The notes under the pieces: generated by a model | Told to the model about the DNA's origin: nothing | Database searches by the model: none | The model's input: only the letters and a program-made list of their open reading frames with translations | DNA from: Pseudomonas hefeiensis | Lineage (GTDB): Bacteria; Pseudomonadota; Gammaproteobacteria; Pseudomonadales; Pseudomonadaceae | Length of the DNA: 64,000 nt | NCBI RefSeq assembly: GCF_030687835.1 | Contig: NZ_CP117449.1 | Location: 2,480,001 to 2,544,000, forward strand | Reading direction: 5' to 3' | Part shown: positions 27,055-35,718 of the stretch, one piece after another | How positions within the stretch are numbered: the first letter of the stretch is position 1 | Layout of the letters: the number at the start of each line of letters is the position of its first letter | Translations under genes and position numbers: made by a program

Positions 27055-27075
27055 TTGTCTACTGAATTGACAATT
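27055..27075 (-). promoter_or_regulatory. MarR operator, autoregulatory
   Basis: GTCTACTGAATTGAC (27057-27071) lies inside the longer inverted repeat AATTGTC...GACAATT. It matches the operator GTCAACTAAATTGAC at 12472-12486 at 13 of 15 positions, and both are followed by AA. Minus-strand transcription of marR would start close to it. Confidence 0.65.
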
Positions 27076-27165
27076 ATTTAAGGTGAATCCCATATCGGGT
27101 GAGCCGGGTCCGGCCCCGCCGAATGCTAGATAACCTGATCCCAGTCGCTTGCTCAAGGAGTCTGC

Positions 27166-27760
27166 ATGAGCCGTAGCGGGGATTATTCTCTCGATTGGCA
27201 GGCTGCTGACCACAAGATTAGCCAAGCACTCGCTTACAGGGTTTGGAACCGGATGTCATCGGGCTCCTATTTTCCTCCAGCGGTACGGCAGGTGGAAATT
27301 GCGAATCAATCAGGAGGCAAACGCAAGCTGGGTATCCCGACAGTCGCTGACAGGGTGGCTCAGACAATCGTCAAGCTTCTTGTTGAACCTGGTCTGGACA
27401 GGCTGTTTGTATATCGCCTGGAAAGTCAGCCAAACAAGCGGTGGAGATCTCTCGCAGGTGCTGCTGGAATGCGAATTGGGTGGTGGAGTTTGATATCAAC
27501 GGAGCTTTTGATCCCATCGATCATGAACTGCTGCTCAAGGCGGCTAGGCATCATGTGAAGGACGACTGGATTGTGCTGTATATCGAGCGGTGGCTTAAAG
27601 CACCGTTTGAAACGGTTGATAGCATTGAGGTGCCGCGTGACAGCGGTACACCCCAAGGTGGGATGATCAGTCCTTTGTTGATGAATCTGTTCATGCGCTG
27701 CCTGGATACAACGGTCGTTTTTGAAAAGCGTTACATAATGAGCTTGCAAGGTGTCCAGAA
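27166..27760 (+). pseudogene. Group II intron reverse transcriptase, N-terminal half
   Basis: Two frames together read as the RT domain of a group II intron protein: S-G-S-Y-F-P-P-A-V-R-Q-V-E-I, then L-G-I-P-T-V-A-D-R-V-A-Q-T-I-V-K (frame 1, to about 27420), and after a frameshift V-V-E-F-D-I-N-G-A-F-D-P-I-D-H-E-L and D-S-G-T-P-Q-G-G-M-I-S-P-L-L (about 27480-27690). The match ends after the QGG-SP motif; the catalytic YADD, maturase and endonuclease regions are missing. No domain V was found nearby. Non-functional. Confidence 0.8.
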
Positions 27761-28013
27761 AATCCGGGGCGATTCACACACTAAAATTCAGCGGCAACTG
27801 CTGGTGCGCTCAGCTCAAAGCGGGTGATATTCGCTTGGGCAGTTTGACGGCCAATGGCGGCTCGATGACGTTGCGCAAATCAAGCCAAAAGCCCATCCTT
27901 TGGTACGGGGCTAAACATACCGCTGGGGCACGATAGATTGCCAATCCCCCTAAGCGCGAGGACGGTTTAATAACAACATCCTAAATGCTTTTTAAAACGA
28001 GTCGGTTAGAGTC

Positions 28014-29900
28014 ATGATTCCACGTCTGCCACTACGCGATATTGCCGAAGTCAAACAGTCTTTTTTAGAGGGTGATCGAGGCCCTTGCGCCGAGATTCCT
28101 CGATCGATACTTCGCTCATGGGAGCGCACGGTCGCCGCTGGGGTCCACCCGGCAGATCGCATGTTTTTCAGCCACTCGATAAGCATCGGAGAAGCTCGCA
28201 GAGTTAGCGAAGAGCACCAAATGGTGATCGATATCGCCTCGCCTGACATTGCGAACCTCTGGAACTCAATGCGATCTCCGAATTGGGTTGTACTGCTCGC
28301 GAGCGCAGATGGGACCATTCTGCACACGGCAGGGAATCATAATGACGCTCCGAAAGAGCTTCGCTTGCCGCTGCAATGTGGTCGGCGCCTGGCTGAAACT
28401 GAAATCGGCACGAATGCTCCAGCGGTCGCCTTGAGTGAGCTGGAAGTATCGGTCATTCAAGGAGCGGAACACTTCCTTGAAGAGCTCAGCCATTTCAGCT
28501 GCGCCGCCGCGCCTGTATTCGGCCTGGATGGGTCCCTTACTGGCGTACTGGACGTCACTGGGTTTAATTCGAACCTGGACCCGCGCGCGCTTCAACGTGT
28601 CAGCATGGCGGCACGCTCCATCGAAAACAGACTATTCGAGGTCAGTACGATCGGGGTTTTGTTCGGGATGCATGAAGACCCGAGACTCATCGGCACGCCT
28701 TTCCAAGGCTTGCTCTTGGTACGCGATGACGGCCGGATGGTGGCCGCCAATCGAGTCGCGAAGCAGATGTTTAATCTTGATCAAAACATTATACGGGATG
28801 GACAGACTGTTCATTTCGATCAGCTCTTTGAGCAGGATCTTTTCGCGACGGCCTTGGATGCCGGTCGTGGAGTTCCCTTCGCGGTACGCACCGGTTTTGG
28901 GACGCGTCTCTATATTGTCAGTTTGCGCCACTCTCCCGGTCCTGCAGGCAGCAAGCTGCCTGTTGTTAAGCCCGGCAACCATTCAACTCGTAACGACGCG
29001 CCGATTGATGCCCTTCTTGAGCAGGCTGAATTAGTGTTGAGACGCGGTATTCCGGTTTTGCTTCGAGGTGAAACCGGGACCGGAAAAGAGTGGGTTGCCC
29101 GTCGTCTTCACGAGCGCATTCGCCCGGGTAAACCCTTCATCGCAATCAACTGTTCTGCAATCGCTGAGAGCCTAGCGGAAGCGGAGTTGTTCGGTTACGA
29201 AGAGGGAGCCTATACAGGGAGCCGGAAAGGGGGGGCAGCGGGCAAAATCGAAAAGGCGCAAGGAGGTACGCTGTTTCTCGATGAGATAGGCGATATGCCC
29301 CTTGCTTTGCAATCCCGACTGCTTCGAACACTTCAGGAGCGCACCAATACCCGAATAGGAGGCCATCATGAGCTTAAACTTGACCTCATCGTGCTGTCTG
29401 CAACTCACCGCGACCTAAAGCGAATGGCACAGGATGGCGCTTTTCGTGAAGACCTTTATTTTCGACTCAATGGGTTCAGCGTTCCACTGCCGGCGTTGCG
29501 TAATCGTAACGATATCGCGGAGCTCATCGACCGGCTTCTTGCCGAATTTTCGGCGGATGGGCCGATTCAGTTGCCCGATCACATCAGGTCGCTCATGCAG
29601 GTTTACGATTGGCCGGGCAACATTCGAGAGCTACGCCACGTGCTTGAGGTGGCATGTGCCCTTGCTGGTCCTGGCCGCGTCATCCAGCTGGATTCTTTGC
29701 CAGAGGAGTTAGTAGAAAACAACAAAATGGACGTTATCATGCTGGAGAAAACCACATTGATGTCTGCCGCCGAATCGCTAGAAGGCCTTAAAGAGAGTTG
29801 GGTTAGCAGAGCTTTATACGCGCACAACGGAAATATAAGCGCCGCGGCCAAATCCCTTGGGGTATCTCGCACGACTTTATATAAATACCTCAGACGCTAA
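28014..29900 (+). CDS. Sigma54-dependent activator, AcoR family
   Basis: 628 aa: N-terminal sensor with a GAF domain (about 65-215) and a PAS-like segment (about 225-320), AAA+ core (about 330-540) and a Fis-type HTH at the end (G-N-I-S-A-A-A-K-S-L-G-V-S-R-T-T-L-Y). Walker A is G-E-T-G-T-G-K-E, Walker B is G-G-T-L-F-L-D-E-I-G-D. The loop that touches sigma54, normally GAFTGA, reads G-A-Y-T-G-S. Like AcoR it lacks a receiver domain and should sense a small molecule directly. A sigma54 promoter and an activator-like palindrome lie right after it before the aldehyde dehydrogenase gene, its likely target. Confidence 0.88.
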   Translation: MIPRLPLRDIAEVKQSFLEGDRGPCAEIPRSILRSWERTVAAGVHPADRMFFSHSISIGEARRVSEEHQMVIDIASPDIANLWNSMRSPNWVVLLASADGTILHTAGNHNDAPKELRLPLQCGRRLAETEIGTNAPAVALSELEVSVIQGAEHFLEELSHFSCAAAPVFGLDGSLTGVLDVTGFNSNLDPRALQRVSMAARSIENRLFEVSTIGVLFGMHEDPRLIGTPFQGLLLVRDDGRMVAANRVAKQMFNLDQNIIRDGQTVHFDQLFEQDLFATALDAGRGVPFAVRTGFGTRLYIVSLRHSPGPAGSKLPVVKPGNHSTRNDAPIDALLEQAELVLRRGIPVLLRGETGTGKEWVARRLHERIRPGKPFIAINCSAIAESLAEAELFGYEEGAYTGSRKGGAAGKIEKAQGGTLFLDEIGDMPLALQSRLLRTLQERTNTRIGGHHELKLDLIVLSATHRDLKRMAQDGAFREDLYFRLNGFSVPLPALRNRNDIAELIDRLLAEFSADGPIQLPDHIRSLMQVYDWPGNIRELRHVLEVACALAGPGRVIQLDSLPEELVENNKMDVIMLEKTTLMSAAESLEGLKESWVSRALYAHNGNISAAAKSLGVSRTTLYKYLRR

Positions 29901-29905
29901 AAGGC

Positions 29906-29953
29906 CGTCTAATTTCTGAACAGCAAGCCTGCTTTTTGTTCAGGAATTGAACA
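29906..29953 (+). promoter_or_regulatory. Upstream activator sites for the sigma54 promoter
   Basis: TGTTCA-GGAAT-TGAACA (29937-29953) is a perfect 17-bp palindrome. A degenerate copy with an intact right half TGAACA (29906-29922) is centred 31 bp upstream, three helical turns. They lie about 85 bp before the -24 element, a usual distance for enhancer-binding proteins. The CTGAACA...TGTTCAG arms could also fold as a weak hairpin after the activator gene. Confidence 0.65.
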
Positions 29954-30027
29954 GTTCGCTGTCTTCCCTTGAGCGCTTTTCCACGTTTCACATGCCGGAG
30001 CTCAGTAAATCCGGCACCTCAAGCTAT

Positions 30028-30044
30028 TTGGCTTGGTCTTTGCC
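30028..30044 (+). promoter_or_regulatory. Sigma54 (-24/-12) promoter
   Basis: TTGGCTTGGTCTTTGCC matches the consensus YTGGCACGRNNNTTGCW at most positions, with the invariant GG (30030-30031) and GC (30042-30043) exactly ten bases apart. Transcription would start near 30055, 40 bases before the aldehyde dehydrogenase ATG. The activator gene immediately upstream encodes a sigma54-dependent enhancer-binding protein. Confidence 0.8.
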
Positions 30045-30096
30045 TAAGACAAGTTTCCAAATAACAAGAATGTGCCGGAAGGCCAAAGGAGACTTG

Positions 30097-31527
30097 ATGA
30101 AATCCCTCAAATTTGCCCTGAGTATCAACGGTCGAATGGTTAGCGCCATGGAGACCGCTACGGCAATCAACCCCGCTACAGAGGAACCCATCTGCCAATT
30201 CCCTCTTGCTTCGCGTGAGCAGCTTGAAGAAGCGGTGCAGGCCGCGAGCGATGCATTTTCTGCTTGGAGCTCCACACCGATTACCGAGCGCCAACGTCTC
30301 GTAGGTGCGTTGGGCAACCTAATTGAAGAAAACCAGGAAGCATTTATCGAGCTGCTCATTACCGAGCAAGGGAAAGGACGGGCTGGCGCTGAATGGGAGA
30401 TTGGAGGGTCCATACATTGGTGTCGCGAAATCGCCAAGCAATCGCTCAAAGACGAGGTAGTTCTGCGAGATGGGGACGAAGCGATTGTTACGCGCTATAC
30501 TCCTATTGGAGTCATCGGTGCCATTACGCCATGGAATTTTCCGCTACTGCTCGCGATTTGGAAAATTGCTCCTGCCCTGTTGGCGGGAAATACGATGGTG
30601 CTGAAGCCTTCTCCCTTCACACCGCTGTGCACCCTCTGGTTCGGGGAGTTGGCTAACAGGGTACTACCAGCAGGCGTGCTGAACGTCCTCTCTGGCGGTA
30701 ATGAACTTGGCCAGTGGATGACCGAACATCCCGGCATCGGGAAAATTTCCTTCACGGGCTCTACCGCGACGGGCAAGCGTGTAATGCAGAGCGCATCCGT
30801 CAATCTCAAACGTTTGACATTGGAACTTGGCGGCAACGATCCTGCGATCGTGCTGCCAGACGTCGATGCAAAAGCGATCGCGAAAGACCTGTTCTGGGCG
30901 TGTTTTTCCAACAGCGCACAATTCTGCGTCGCAGGCAAGCGCCTTTATATCCACGAAGAGGTCTATGACGATGTCGCTCGTGAGCTCGTGGCCTACGCGC
31001 GTACCGTAAAAATGGGCAATGGCATGGAACCCGGAGTTGAACTCGGCCCGCTGCAAAACAAAATGCAGTTCGAAAAAGTGAAAGAGCTTCTGCAAGACTG
31101 CAAAGACAATCAACAGCGATTTCTGTTGGGCGGCGAACTAACAAAAGAGAAGGGTTACTTTATTCCGGTAACCATTGTTGATAACCCACCTGAGGATGCA
31201 CGGTGCGTCGTTGAAGAAGCGTTCGGGCCAGTATTACCGCTACTCAAATACAGCAGCATCGATGAAGTCATTGGTCGAGCCAACCAGACCGAATATGGGC
31301 TCGCCGCGTCGGTTTGGTCGAACAATCTAGAAGCAGCTCAGCTTGTTGCCCGCAAGATCGAAGCTGGTACGGTATGGATCAACCATGCGCACCAGTTCTC
31401 ACCACGCATCGCCTTCGGTGGCCACAAGAACTCCGGTATGGGCATAGAGAATTCGCTGCATGGCCTCGCCGAATACACCAACATGCAGACTGTACTTCAG
31501 AAAGCACCAGTGACCGGTAGAGGTTGA
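30097..31527 (+). CDS. NAD(P)-dependent aldehyde dehydrogenase
   Basis: 476 aa from the ATG at 30097 with AAAGGAGA five bases before it. The open frame extends back to 29947, but that part lies upstream of the promoter. Catalytic layout of the ALDH superfamily: P-W-N-F-P (about 149-153), K-P-S-P-F-T (about 173), G-S-T-A-T-G-K (about 224), E-L-G-G-N-D-P (Glu about 247), and the active-site Cys in S-A-Q-F-C-V-A-G (about 281). It oxidises an aldehyde to an acid that the ligase encoded three bases later could activate. Substrate unknown. Confidence 0.87.
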   Translation: MKSLKFALSINGRMVSAMETATAINPATEEPICQFPLASREQLEEAVQAASDAFSAWSSTPITERQRLVGALGNLIEENQEAFIELLITEQGKGRAGAEWEIGGSIHWCREIAKQSLKDEVVLRDGDEAIVTRYTPIGVIGAITPWNFPLLLAIWKIAPALLAGNTMVLKPSPFTPLCTLWFGELANRVLPAGVLNVLSGGNELGQWMTEHPGIGKISFTGSTATGKRVMQSASVNLKRLTLELGGNDPAIVLPDVDAKAIAKDLFWACFSNSAQFCVAGKRLYIHEEVYDDVARELVAYARTVKMGNGMEPGVELGPLQNKMQFEKVKELLQDCKDNQQRFLLGGELTKEKGYFIPVTIVDNPPEDARCVVEEAFGPVLPLLKYSSIDEVIGRANQTEYGLAASVWSNNLEAAQLVARKIEAGTVWINHAHQFSPRIAFGGHKNSGMGIENSLHGLAEYTNMQTVLQKAPVTGRG

Positions 31528-31530
31528 ATC

Positions 31531-33060
31531 ATGCAGACGTCGATAGGTGCTCTGGTTACACAGGCTGCAAAACAGTTCGGGAACAAAACAGCAGTCATCT
31601 TCGAAGGCCGACTTTTATCGTTTGCCGACATTGATCTGATGTCCACAAAGGTAGCAACACACTTGGAGTCCTTGGGCGTTCAGCGCGACCAGGTCGTTGC
31701 GCTCTATTCACAAAACTGTCCCGAGTGGATCATTGCCTACTACGCGATATTGAAGATCGGCGCGGTTGTTAGCCCGTTGAATCTCATGCTGACCGGATCG
31801 GAAGCGGCGTTCGCTCTGGCGGATTGCAAAGCTGTTGCGGTTTTCGCCACGGCTGACAAGTTGTCTTCCCTTCAGGAGCATGTCTCGTCCACGCAGTTGA
31901 CCCACCTAATTTCCATTGGAGAGTCGTCTACTCAAGGGGCGCTCAGCTTTTCAACCTTGATCGGGGACACGGCTACCCTGAACGATTATCCGGTGGCGGG
32001 ATTGAGTCCGGAAAGCATTTCAACGATCGGGTATACATCCGGGACCACCGGGCATCCAAAAGGAGCCGTGCTTACGCATGCGAACATCCTCATGAACGTC
32101 GCAATGACCGCCACGATGCATGTCCGCACCGAATCAGATACAACAGTCAGCGCGCTGCCCTTGTCTCACGTCTACGGAAACGTGGTTATGAACGCGGCCA
32201 TCGCATACGGCACGACCTTGGTACTCCATAAATCATTCGACGCAGAAGCCGTCCTCACAAGCATTCAGGAGCATCGCGCTACAATTCTTGAAGGGGTGCC
32301 CACCATGTATATGTACATATTGGATCATCCAAGACTCAGCGAGTTTGATTTGTCATCACTACGTCGGTGCACAGTGGGTGGCCAGACGATGCCCGAAGCA
32401 AAGATGCAGGAGGTTGAGCGTCTTTTTGGCTGCAGATTGCTGGAATTATGGGGCATGACCGAGCTGGGTGGACTCGGTGCAACCCATTCCTTCTATGGAC
32501 CCCGGCGGCTTGGTTCCATTGGGGTGCCGCTGCCTCAAGTCGAAGCCAGGGTCATCGATCCTGAGCATGAGGGGGAAGAGGTACCAGCGGGAGAAATTGG
32601 CGAACTGCAAATCCGTGGCCCTATAACCATGAAGGAATATCTTGGACGGCCAGACGCAACATTGGAAACGAAATATCTCGATGGATGGCTTCGCACCGGG
32701 GATCTGGCACGGATTGACTCGGAAGGTTTCATATACGTTGTCGACCGTTTGAAGGACATGATCATCACAGCGGGCTTCAACATTTATCCCGCCGAACTGG
32801 AACGAGCTATTTGCGAGCATCCTGCCGTCGCCATGGTGGCCGTGGGAAGCGTTCCAGACAGTAATAAGGGAGAACTAGCAAAAGCCTATATCGTTAAGAA
32901 GAAGGGAATCGACCTTGACTTGGACGATTTAGAAAAGCATTGCCGCGCTCGGCTAGCAGCTTACAAAGTACCTCGACTGTATCAGCTCGTAGAAGAGCTC
33001 CCCAAAACAAGCAGCGGCAAAATCATGCGCCGAATGCTCCGGAATCATTTTGAGAGCTGA
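31531..33060 (+). CDS. Acyl-CoA synthetase (AMP-forming)
   Basis: 509 aa, three bases after the aldehyde dehydrogenase stop, so surely cotranscribed. AMP-binding loop Y-T-S-G-T-T-G-H-P-K-G (about 169-179), W-G-M-T-E-L-G (about 306-312), G-D-L-A-R-I-D, hinge D-R-L-K-D-M-I-I-T-A-G-F-N-I-Y-P (about 406-421), and the catalytic Lys in S-S-G-K-I-M-R-R. It resembles long-chain and cyclohexanecarboxylate-type ligases. With the dehydrogenase it forms a two-step aldehyde-to-acyl-CoA unit under sigma54 control. No beta-oxidation genes follow, so the acyl-CoA must enter other pathways. Confidence 0.87.
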   Translation: MQTSIGALVTQAAKQFGNKTAVIFEGRLLSFADIDLMSTKVATHLESLGVQRDQVVALYSQNCPEWIIAYYAILKIGAVVSPLNLMLTGSEAAFALADCKAVAVFATADKLSSLQEHVSSTQLTHLISIGESSTQGALSFSTLIGDTATLNDYPVAGLSPESISTIGYTSGTTGHPKGAVLTHANILMNVAMTATMHVRTESDTTVSALPLSHVYGNVVMNAAIAYGTTLVLHKSFDAEAVLTSIQEHRATILEGVPTMYMYILDHPRLSEFDLSSLRRCTVGGQTMPEAKMQEVERLFGCRLLELWGMTELGGLGATHSFYGPRRLGSIGVPLPQVEARVIDPEHEGEEVPAGEIGELQIRGPITMKEYLGRPDATLETKYLDGWLRTGDLARIDSEGFIYVVDRLKDMIITAGFNIYPAELERAICEHPAVAMVAVGSVPDSNKGELAKAYIVKKKGIDLDLDDLEKHCRARLAAYKVPRLYQLVEELPKTSSGKIMRRMLRNHFES

Positions 33061-33134
33061 CAAAGTGGCGGGCCAAAGATGACATGCTCTTCTGCTTAAC
33101 CTAGTTCGAAAGAGATTCACTCTTTCCGAGAGTT

Positions 33135-33177
33135 AAACCACCCACACGCCTGATGCATCGCACCGGGCGTGTGGTTT
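33135..33177 (+). terminator. Probable rho-independent terminator
   Basis: AAACCA...CCACACGCC pairs with GGCGTGTGG...TTT through an 8-9 bp GC-rich stem (33142-33150 with 33166-33174) with AAACC/GGTTT extension and a bulge. It lies 80 bases after the acyl-CoA synthetase gene and closes the sigma54-controlled operon. Confidence 0.65.
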
Positions 33178-33360
33178 CACGCTCAGCGCAGTCGCTCGCA
33201 TGTTCATCTTCAGAAATTCGGCCTTGAGCTCTTTTTCAGGCTGCGGTCAACGTGACCGCCCAGAACCTGAACACCTGCCTCGCGAAATCCACGTGCATCA
33301 GCCCGAGTCGCAATCTAACCGTCCGGGCAACACACCTTCCTGACACCGTCGCTTGAGGCG

Positions 33361-33392
33361 ATGGTGTCCACCTAAATTTAAGTGGACACCAT
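33361..33392. repeat. 32-bp palindrome upstream of tnpA
   Basis: Arms ATGGTGTCCAC / GTGGACACCAT (11 bp, perfect) flank CTAAATTTAA. A related AAGCGGACGCC follows 20 bases later. It could be a transposase-binding site, a remnant of two abutting IS ends, or a transcription barrier. Confidence 0.7.
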
Positions 33393-33417
33393 TTTTAGCC
33401 TTTTTAAGCGGACGCCT

Positions 33418-33750
33418 ATGCCACAAGAACGCCGTTCCTATTCAAAGTCCTTCAAGGCCCAGGTCATCGCCGAATGCGCGCAGCCTGACACCTCGATCGC
33501 TAATGTCGCGTTGACCCACAACCTCAACGCCAACCTCGTCCATAAATGGATACGCGTGCATGCGCAGAAAAACCTGACACTTCAAACCGCCTTCATCCCG
33601 GTCAAGACATCGCCGCCGGTGCCGATGCATCAGGCCCTTCCTGCCACGATCCGAATCGAAGTGCCGCATCCAAAAGGCGTAGTCGTGGTGAGTTGGCCGG
33701 CAGAAAATGCAGCGGCGTGTTCTGCTTTCCTGCGAGACCTGCTGCGATGA
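33418..33750 (+). CDS. tnpA: IS66 family accessory protein TnpA
   Basis: 110 aa from the ATG at 33418 (an in-frame start at 33382 lies inside the palindrome). M-P-Q-E-R-R-S-Y-S-K-S-F-K-A-Q-V-I-A-E-C, then a helix-turn-helix with N-L-N-A-N-L-V-H-K-W-I-R. A homeodomain-like DNA binder needed for IS66 transposition. Its stop overlaps the tnpB start (ATGA). Confidence 0.88.
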   Translation: MPQERRSYSKSFKAQVIAECAQPDTSIANVALTHNLNANLVHKWIRVHAQKNLTLQTAFIPVKTSPPVPMHQALPATIRIEVPHPKGVVVVSWPAENAAACSAFLRDLLR

Positions 33751-34082
33751 TCCGCATCGACTCCATCTGGCTCGCCACCGAGCCCATGGACATGCGCGCC
33801 GGCACTGAAACTGCGCTGGCGCGGGTCGTGGCGGTGTTCGGTGCGGCGAAGCCGCACTGTGCTTATCTGTTTGCCAACCGTCGTGCCAATCGCATGAAAG
33901 TGCTGGTGCATGATGGCTTGGGGATTTGGCTTGCTGCCCGGCGCTTAAATCAAGGACGTTTCTTTTGGCCTGGCGTGCGGCACGGCTCTGAAGTCGAGCT
34001 GGATGCAGAGCAACTTCAAGCCTTGGTGCTCGGCTTACCTTGGCAACGCGTCGGTTCCGGAGGAGCCATCACGGTGCTCTAA
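33747..34082 (+). CDS. tnpB: IS66 family protein TnpB
   Basis: 111 aa. Typical sequence for this accessory protein: I-W-L-A-T-E-P-M-D-M-R-A-G, F-A-N-R-R-A-N-R-M-K-V-L-V-H-D-G-x-G, and L-N-Q-G-R-F-x-W-P. Required with TnpA and TnpC; biochemical role unclear. Unrelated to the OMEGA-type TnpB nucleases that share the name. Looks intact. Confidence 0.88.
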   Translation: MIRIDSIWLATEPMDMRAGTETALARVVAVFGAAKPHCAYLFANRRANRMKVLVHDGLGIWLAARRLNQGRFFWPGVRHGSEVELDAEQLQALVLGLPWQRVGSGGAITVL

Positions 34083-34165
34083 CTCGCCTGCCATGGCCTG
34101 CTTGCCAGCGCAATTGGCGCATCAGTCTATCGCCGCCCATAGCCCTCTCTGGCAAAATCGGCGGC

Positions 34166-35688
34166 ATGACTTCGCATCCGAATCTCGATCAATTAAACCC
34201 TGAAGAACTGCGTGCTTTGGCGGCGCAGTTGATCCAGCGCGTCGAGACGATGGACAAGCAGATCAATCATCAAAAGTCGGTCAACGAGAAGCTGGCCCAC
34301 GAGATCACGCTGCTCAAGCGCTTCAAGTTTGCCAAACGCAGCGAGCAACTAAGTCCAGATCAGGCCAGCTTGCTCGACGACTTGATCGATACTGATATTG
34401 CCGCTATCGAAGCCGAGCTTGAGGCGCTGCAACCGACACCCGTCGAAGCCAAAGTGCGCCAGCAACCTAAGCGCGCAGCGCTGCCGCCGCAATTTCCTCG
34501 CACGCTGATCCATCACGAACCGGACAACAGCCATTGCCAGTGCGGCTGTGCTCTCAAGCGCATCGGCGAAGAGGCCAGTGAAAAACTCGACTACACGCCC
34601 GGCGTGTTCACCGTCGAGCGTCACATCCGTGGGAAATGGGCCTGCGAGCAGTGCGAAACGCTAATCCAGGCGCCGGTACCGGCGCACGTCATCGACAAAG
34701 GCATACCGACCGCAGGCCTGCTGGCCCATGTCATGGTGGCCAAGTTCGCTGATCATTTGCCGCTGTATCGTCAGGAAAAAATCTTCGGTCGCGCCGGGCT
34801 GCCCATCGCCCGTTCGACCTTGGCGCAGTGGGTGGGCAACTGCGGCGTGCAACTCCAACCACTAGTCGATGCGCTGCGCGAAGCCGTGCTGACGCACGGC
34901 ATCGTTCCGACGAGACGCCGGTACAAATGCTGACGCCTGGCGCTAAAAAAACTCATCGCGCTTATGTCTGGGCCTATGCCACCAGTCAGTTCTCCGATCT
35001 GGCGGCGGTCGTTTACGACTTCAGCCCAAGCCGCGCTGGCGAACATGCCCGAGCCTTCCTGGGCAGTTGGAACGGCAAGCTGGTCTGCGATGACTTTGCC
35101 GGCTACAAGGCAGGCTTTGAACTGGGCGTCACGGAGATCGGCTGCATGGCCCATGCCCGCCGAAAGTTCTTCGACTTGCATGCGACCAACAAGAGCCAGA
35201 TCGCCGAAAAAGCGCTGCACTACATCGCGGCCTTGTACGAAGTTGAACGAGAAGTCCGCGAGCTGGAACTGGGTGATCGACAGCGAATACGGCAGGAAAA
35301 AGCAGCGCCAATCGCCGACGCACTTCATACCTGGATGACCGCCCAAAGACAGCTTGTGCCTGAGGGTTCGGCCATCGCCAAGGCCCTGGATTACAGCCTC
35401 AAACGCTGGATAGCGCTGACGCGCTATCTCGATGACGGTGCTGTGCCCATCGATAATAACTGGTGCGAGAATCAAATCCGCCCGTGGGCTCTTGGGCGCT
35501 CGAACTGGCTGTTCGCGGGCTCGTTACGCAGCGGTAAACGTGCGGCGGCGATCATGAGTTTGATCCAGTCGGCGCGGCTCAACGGACATGATCCGTATGC
35601 TTACTTGAAGGATGTTCTTACACGCCTGCCGACGCAGCGTGCGAGTGAGATAACCGAGCTGTTGCCGCACAGGTGGGCGCCCGTTTAA
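34166..35688 (+). pseudogene. tnpC: IS66 transposase tnpC, frameshifted
   Basis: Start at 34166. N-terminal coiled coil and zinc-binding motif (H-C-Q-C-G-C) and the transposase core L-P-L-Y-R-Q-E-K-I-F-G-R-A-G are in frame 1 up to about 34905, where the expected H-A-D-E-T-P motif (first catalytic Asp) is split by a frameshift: frame 1 runs on as H-G-I-V-P-T-R-R-R. Frame 2 resumes at S-D-E-T-P and continues with C-D-D-F-A-G-Y (second Asp) and P-I-D-N-N-W-C-E-N (Glu) to the normal end. Unlikely to be active unless the shift is read through. Confidence 0.87.
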
Positions 35689-35718
35689 TCACACAAGGTG
35701 TGTTGGGCGGACGCTTAC

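Larger units (their letters stand above)
33061..33417. other. Intergenic region with long palindrome before IS66 tnpA
   Basis: Apart from the terminator, it holds a 32-bp palindrome (33361-33392): 11-bp arms ATGGTGTCCAC and GTGGACACCAT around an AT-rich centre. This is directly before tnpA. The expected IS66 left end beginning GTAAGCG is not seen. Nothing gene-like was recognised in 33180-33360. Confidence 0.5.
33418..35718 (+). mobile_element. IS66-family insertion sequence (tnpA-tnpB-tnpC)
   Basis: Carries the three IS66 genes in order. The right end reads GTAAGCGTCCGCCC on the minus strand, ending at 35718, the usual IS66 terminus. The matching left end was not found, and tnpC has a frameshift, so the copy is defective. 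Immediately after the right end the sequence continues as the interior of a second, different tnpC, so this copy inserted into an older IS66 element. Confidence 0.8.

Noticed and set aside
29947..30096. N-terminal extension of the aldehyde dehydrogenase
   Set aside because: The extra 50 codons cover the activator sites and the sigma54 promoter, have no family similarity, and a good ribosome site precedes the ATG at 30097.
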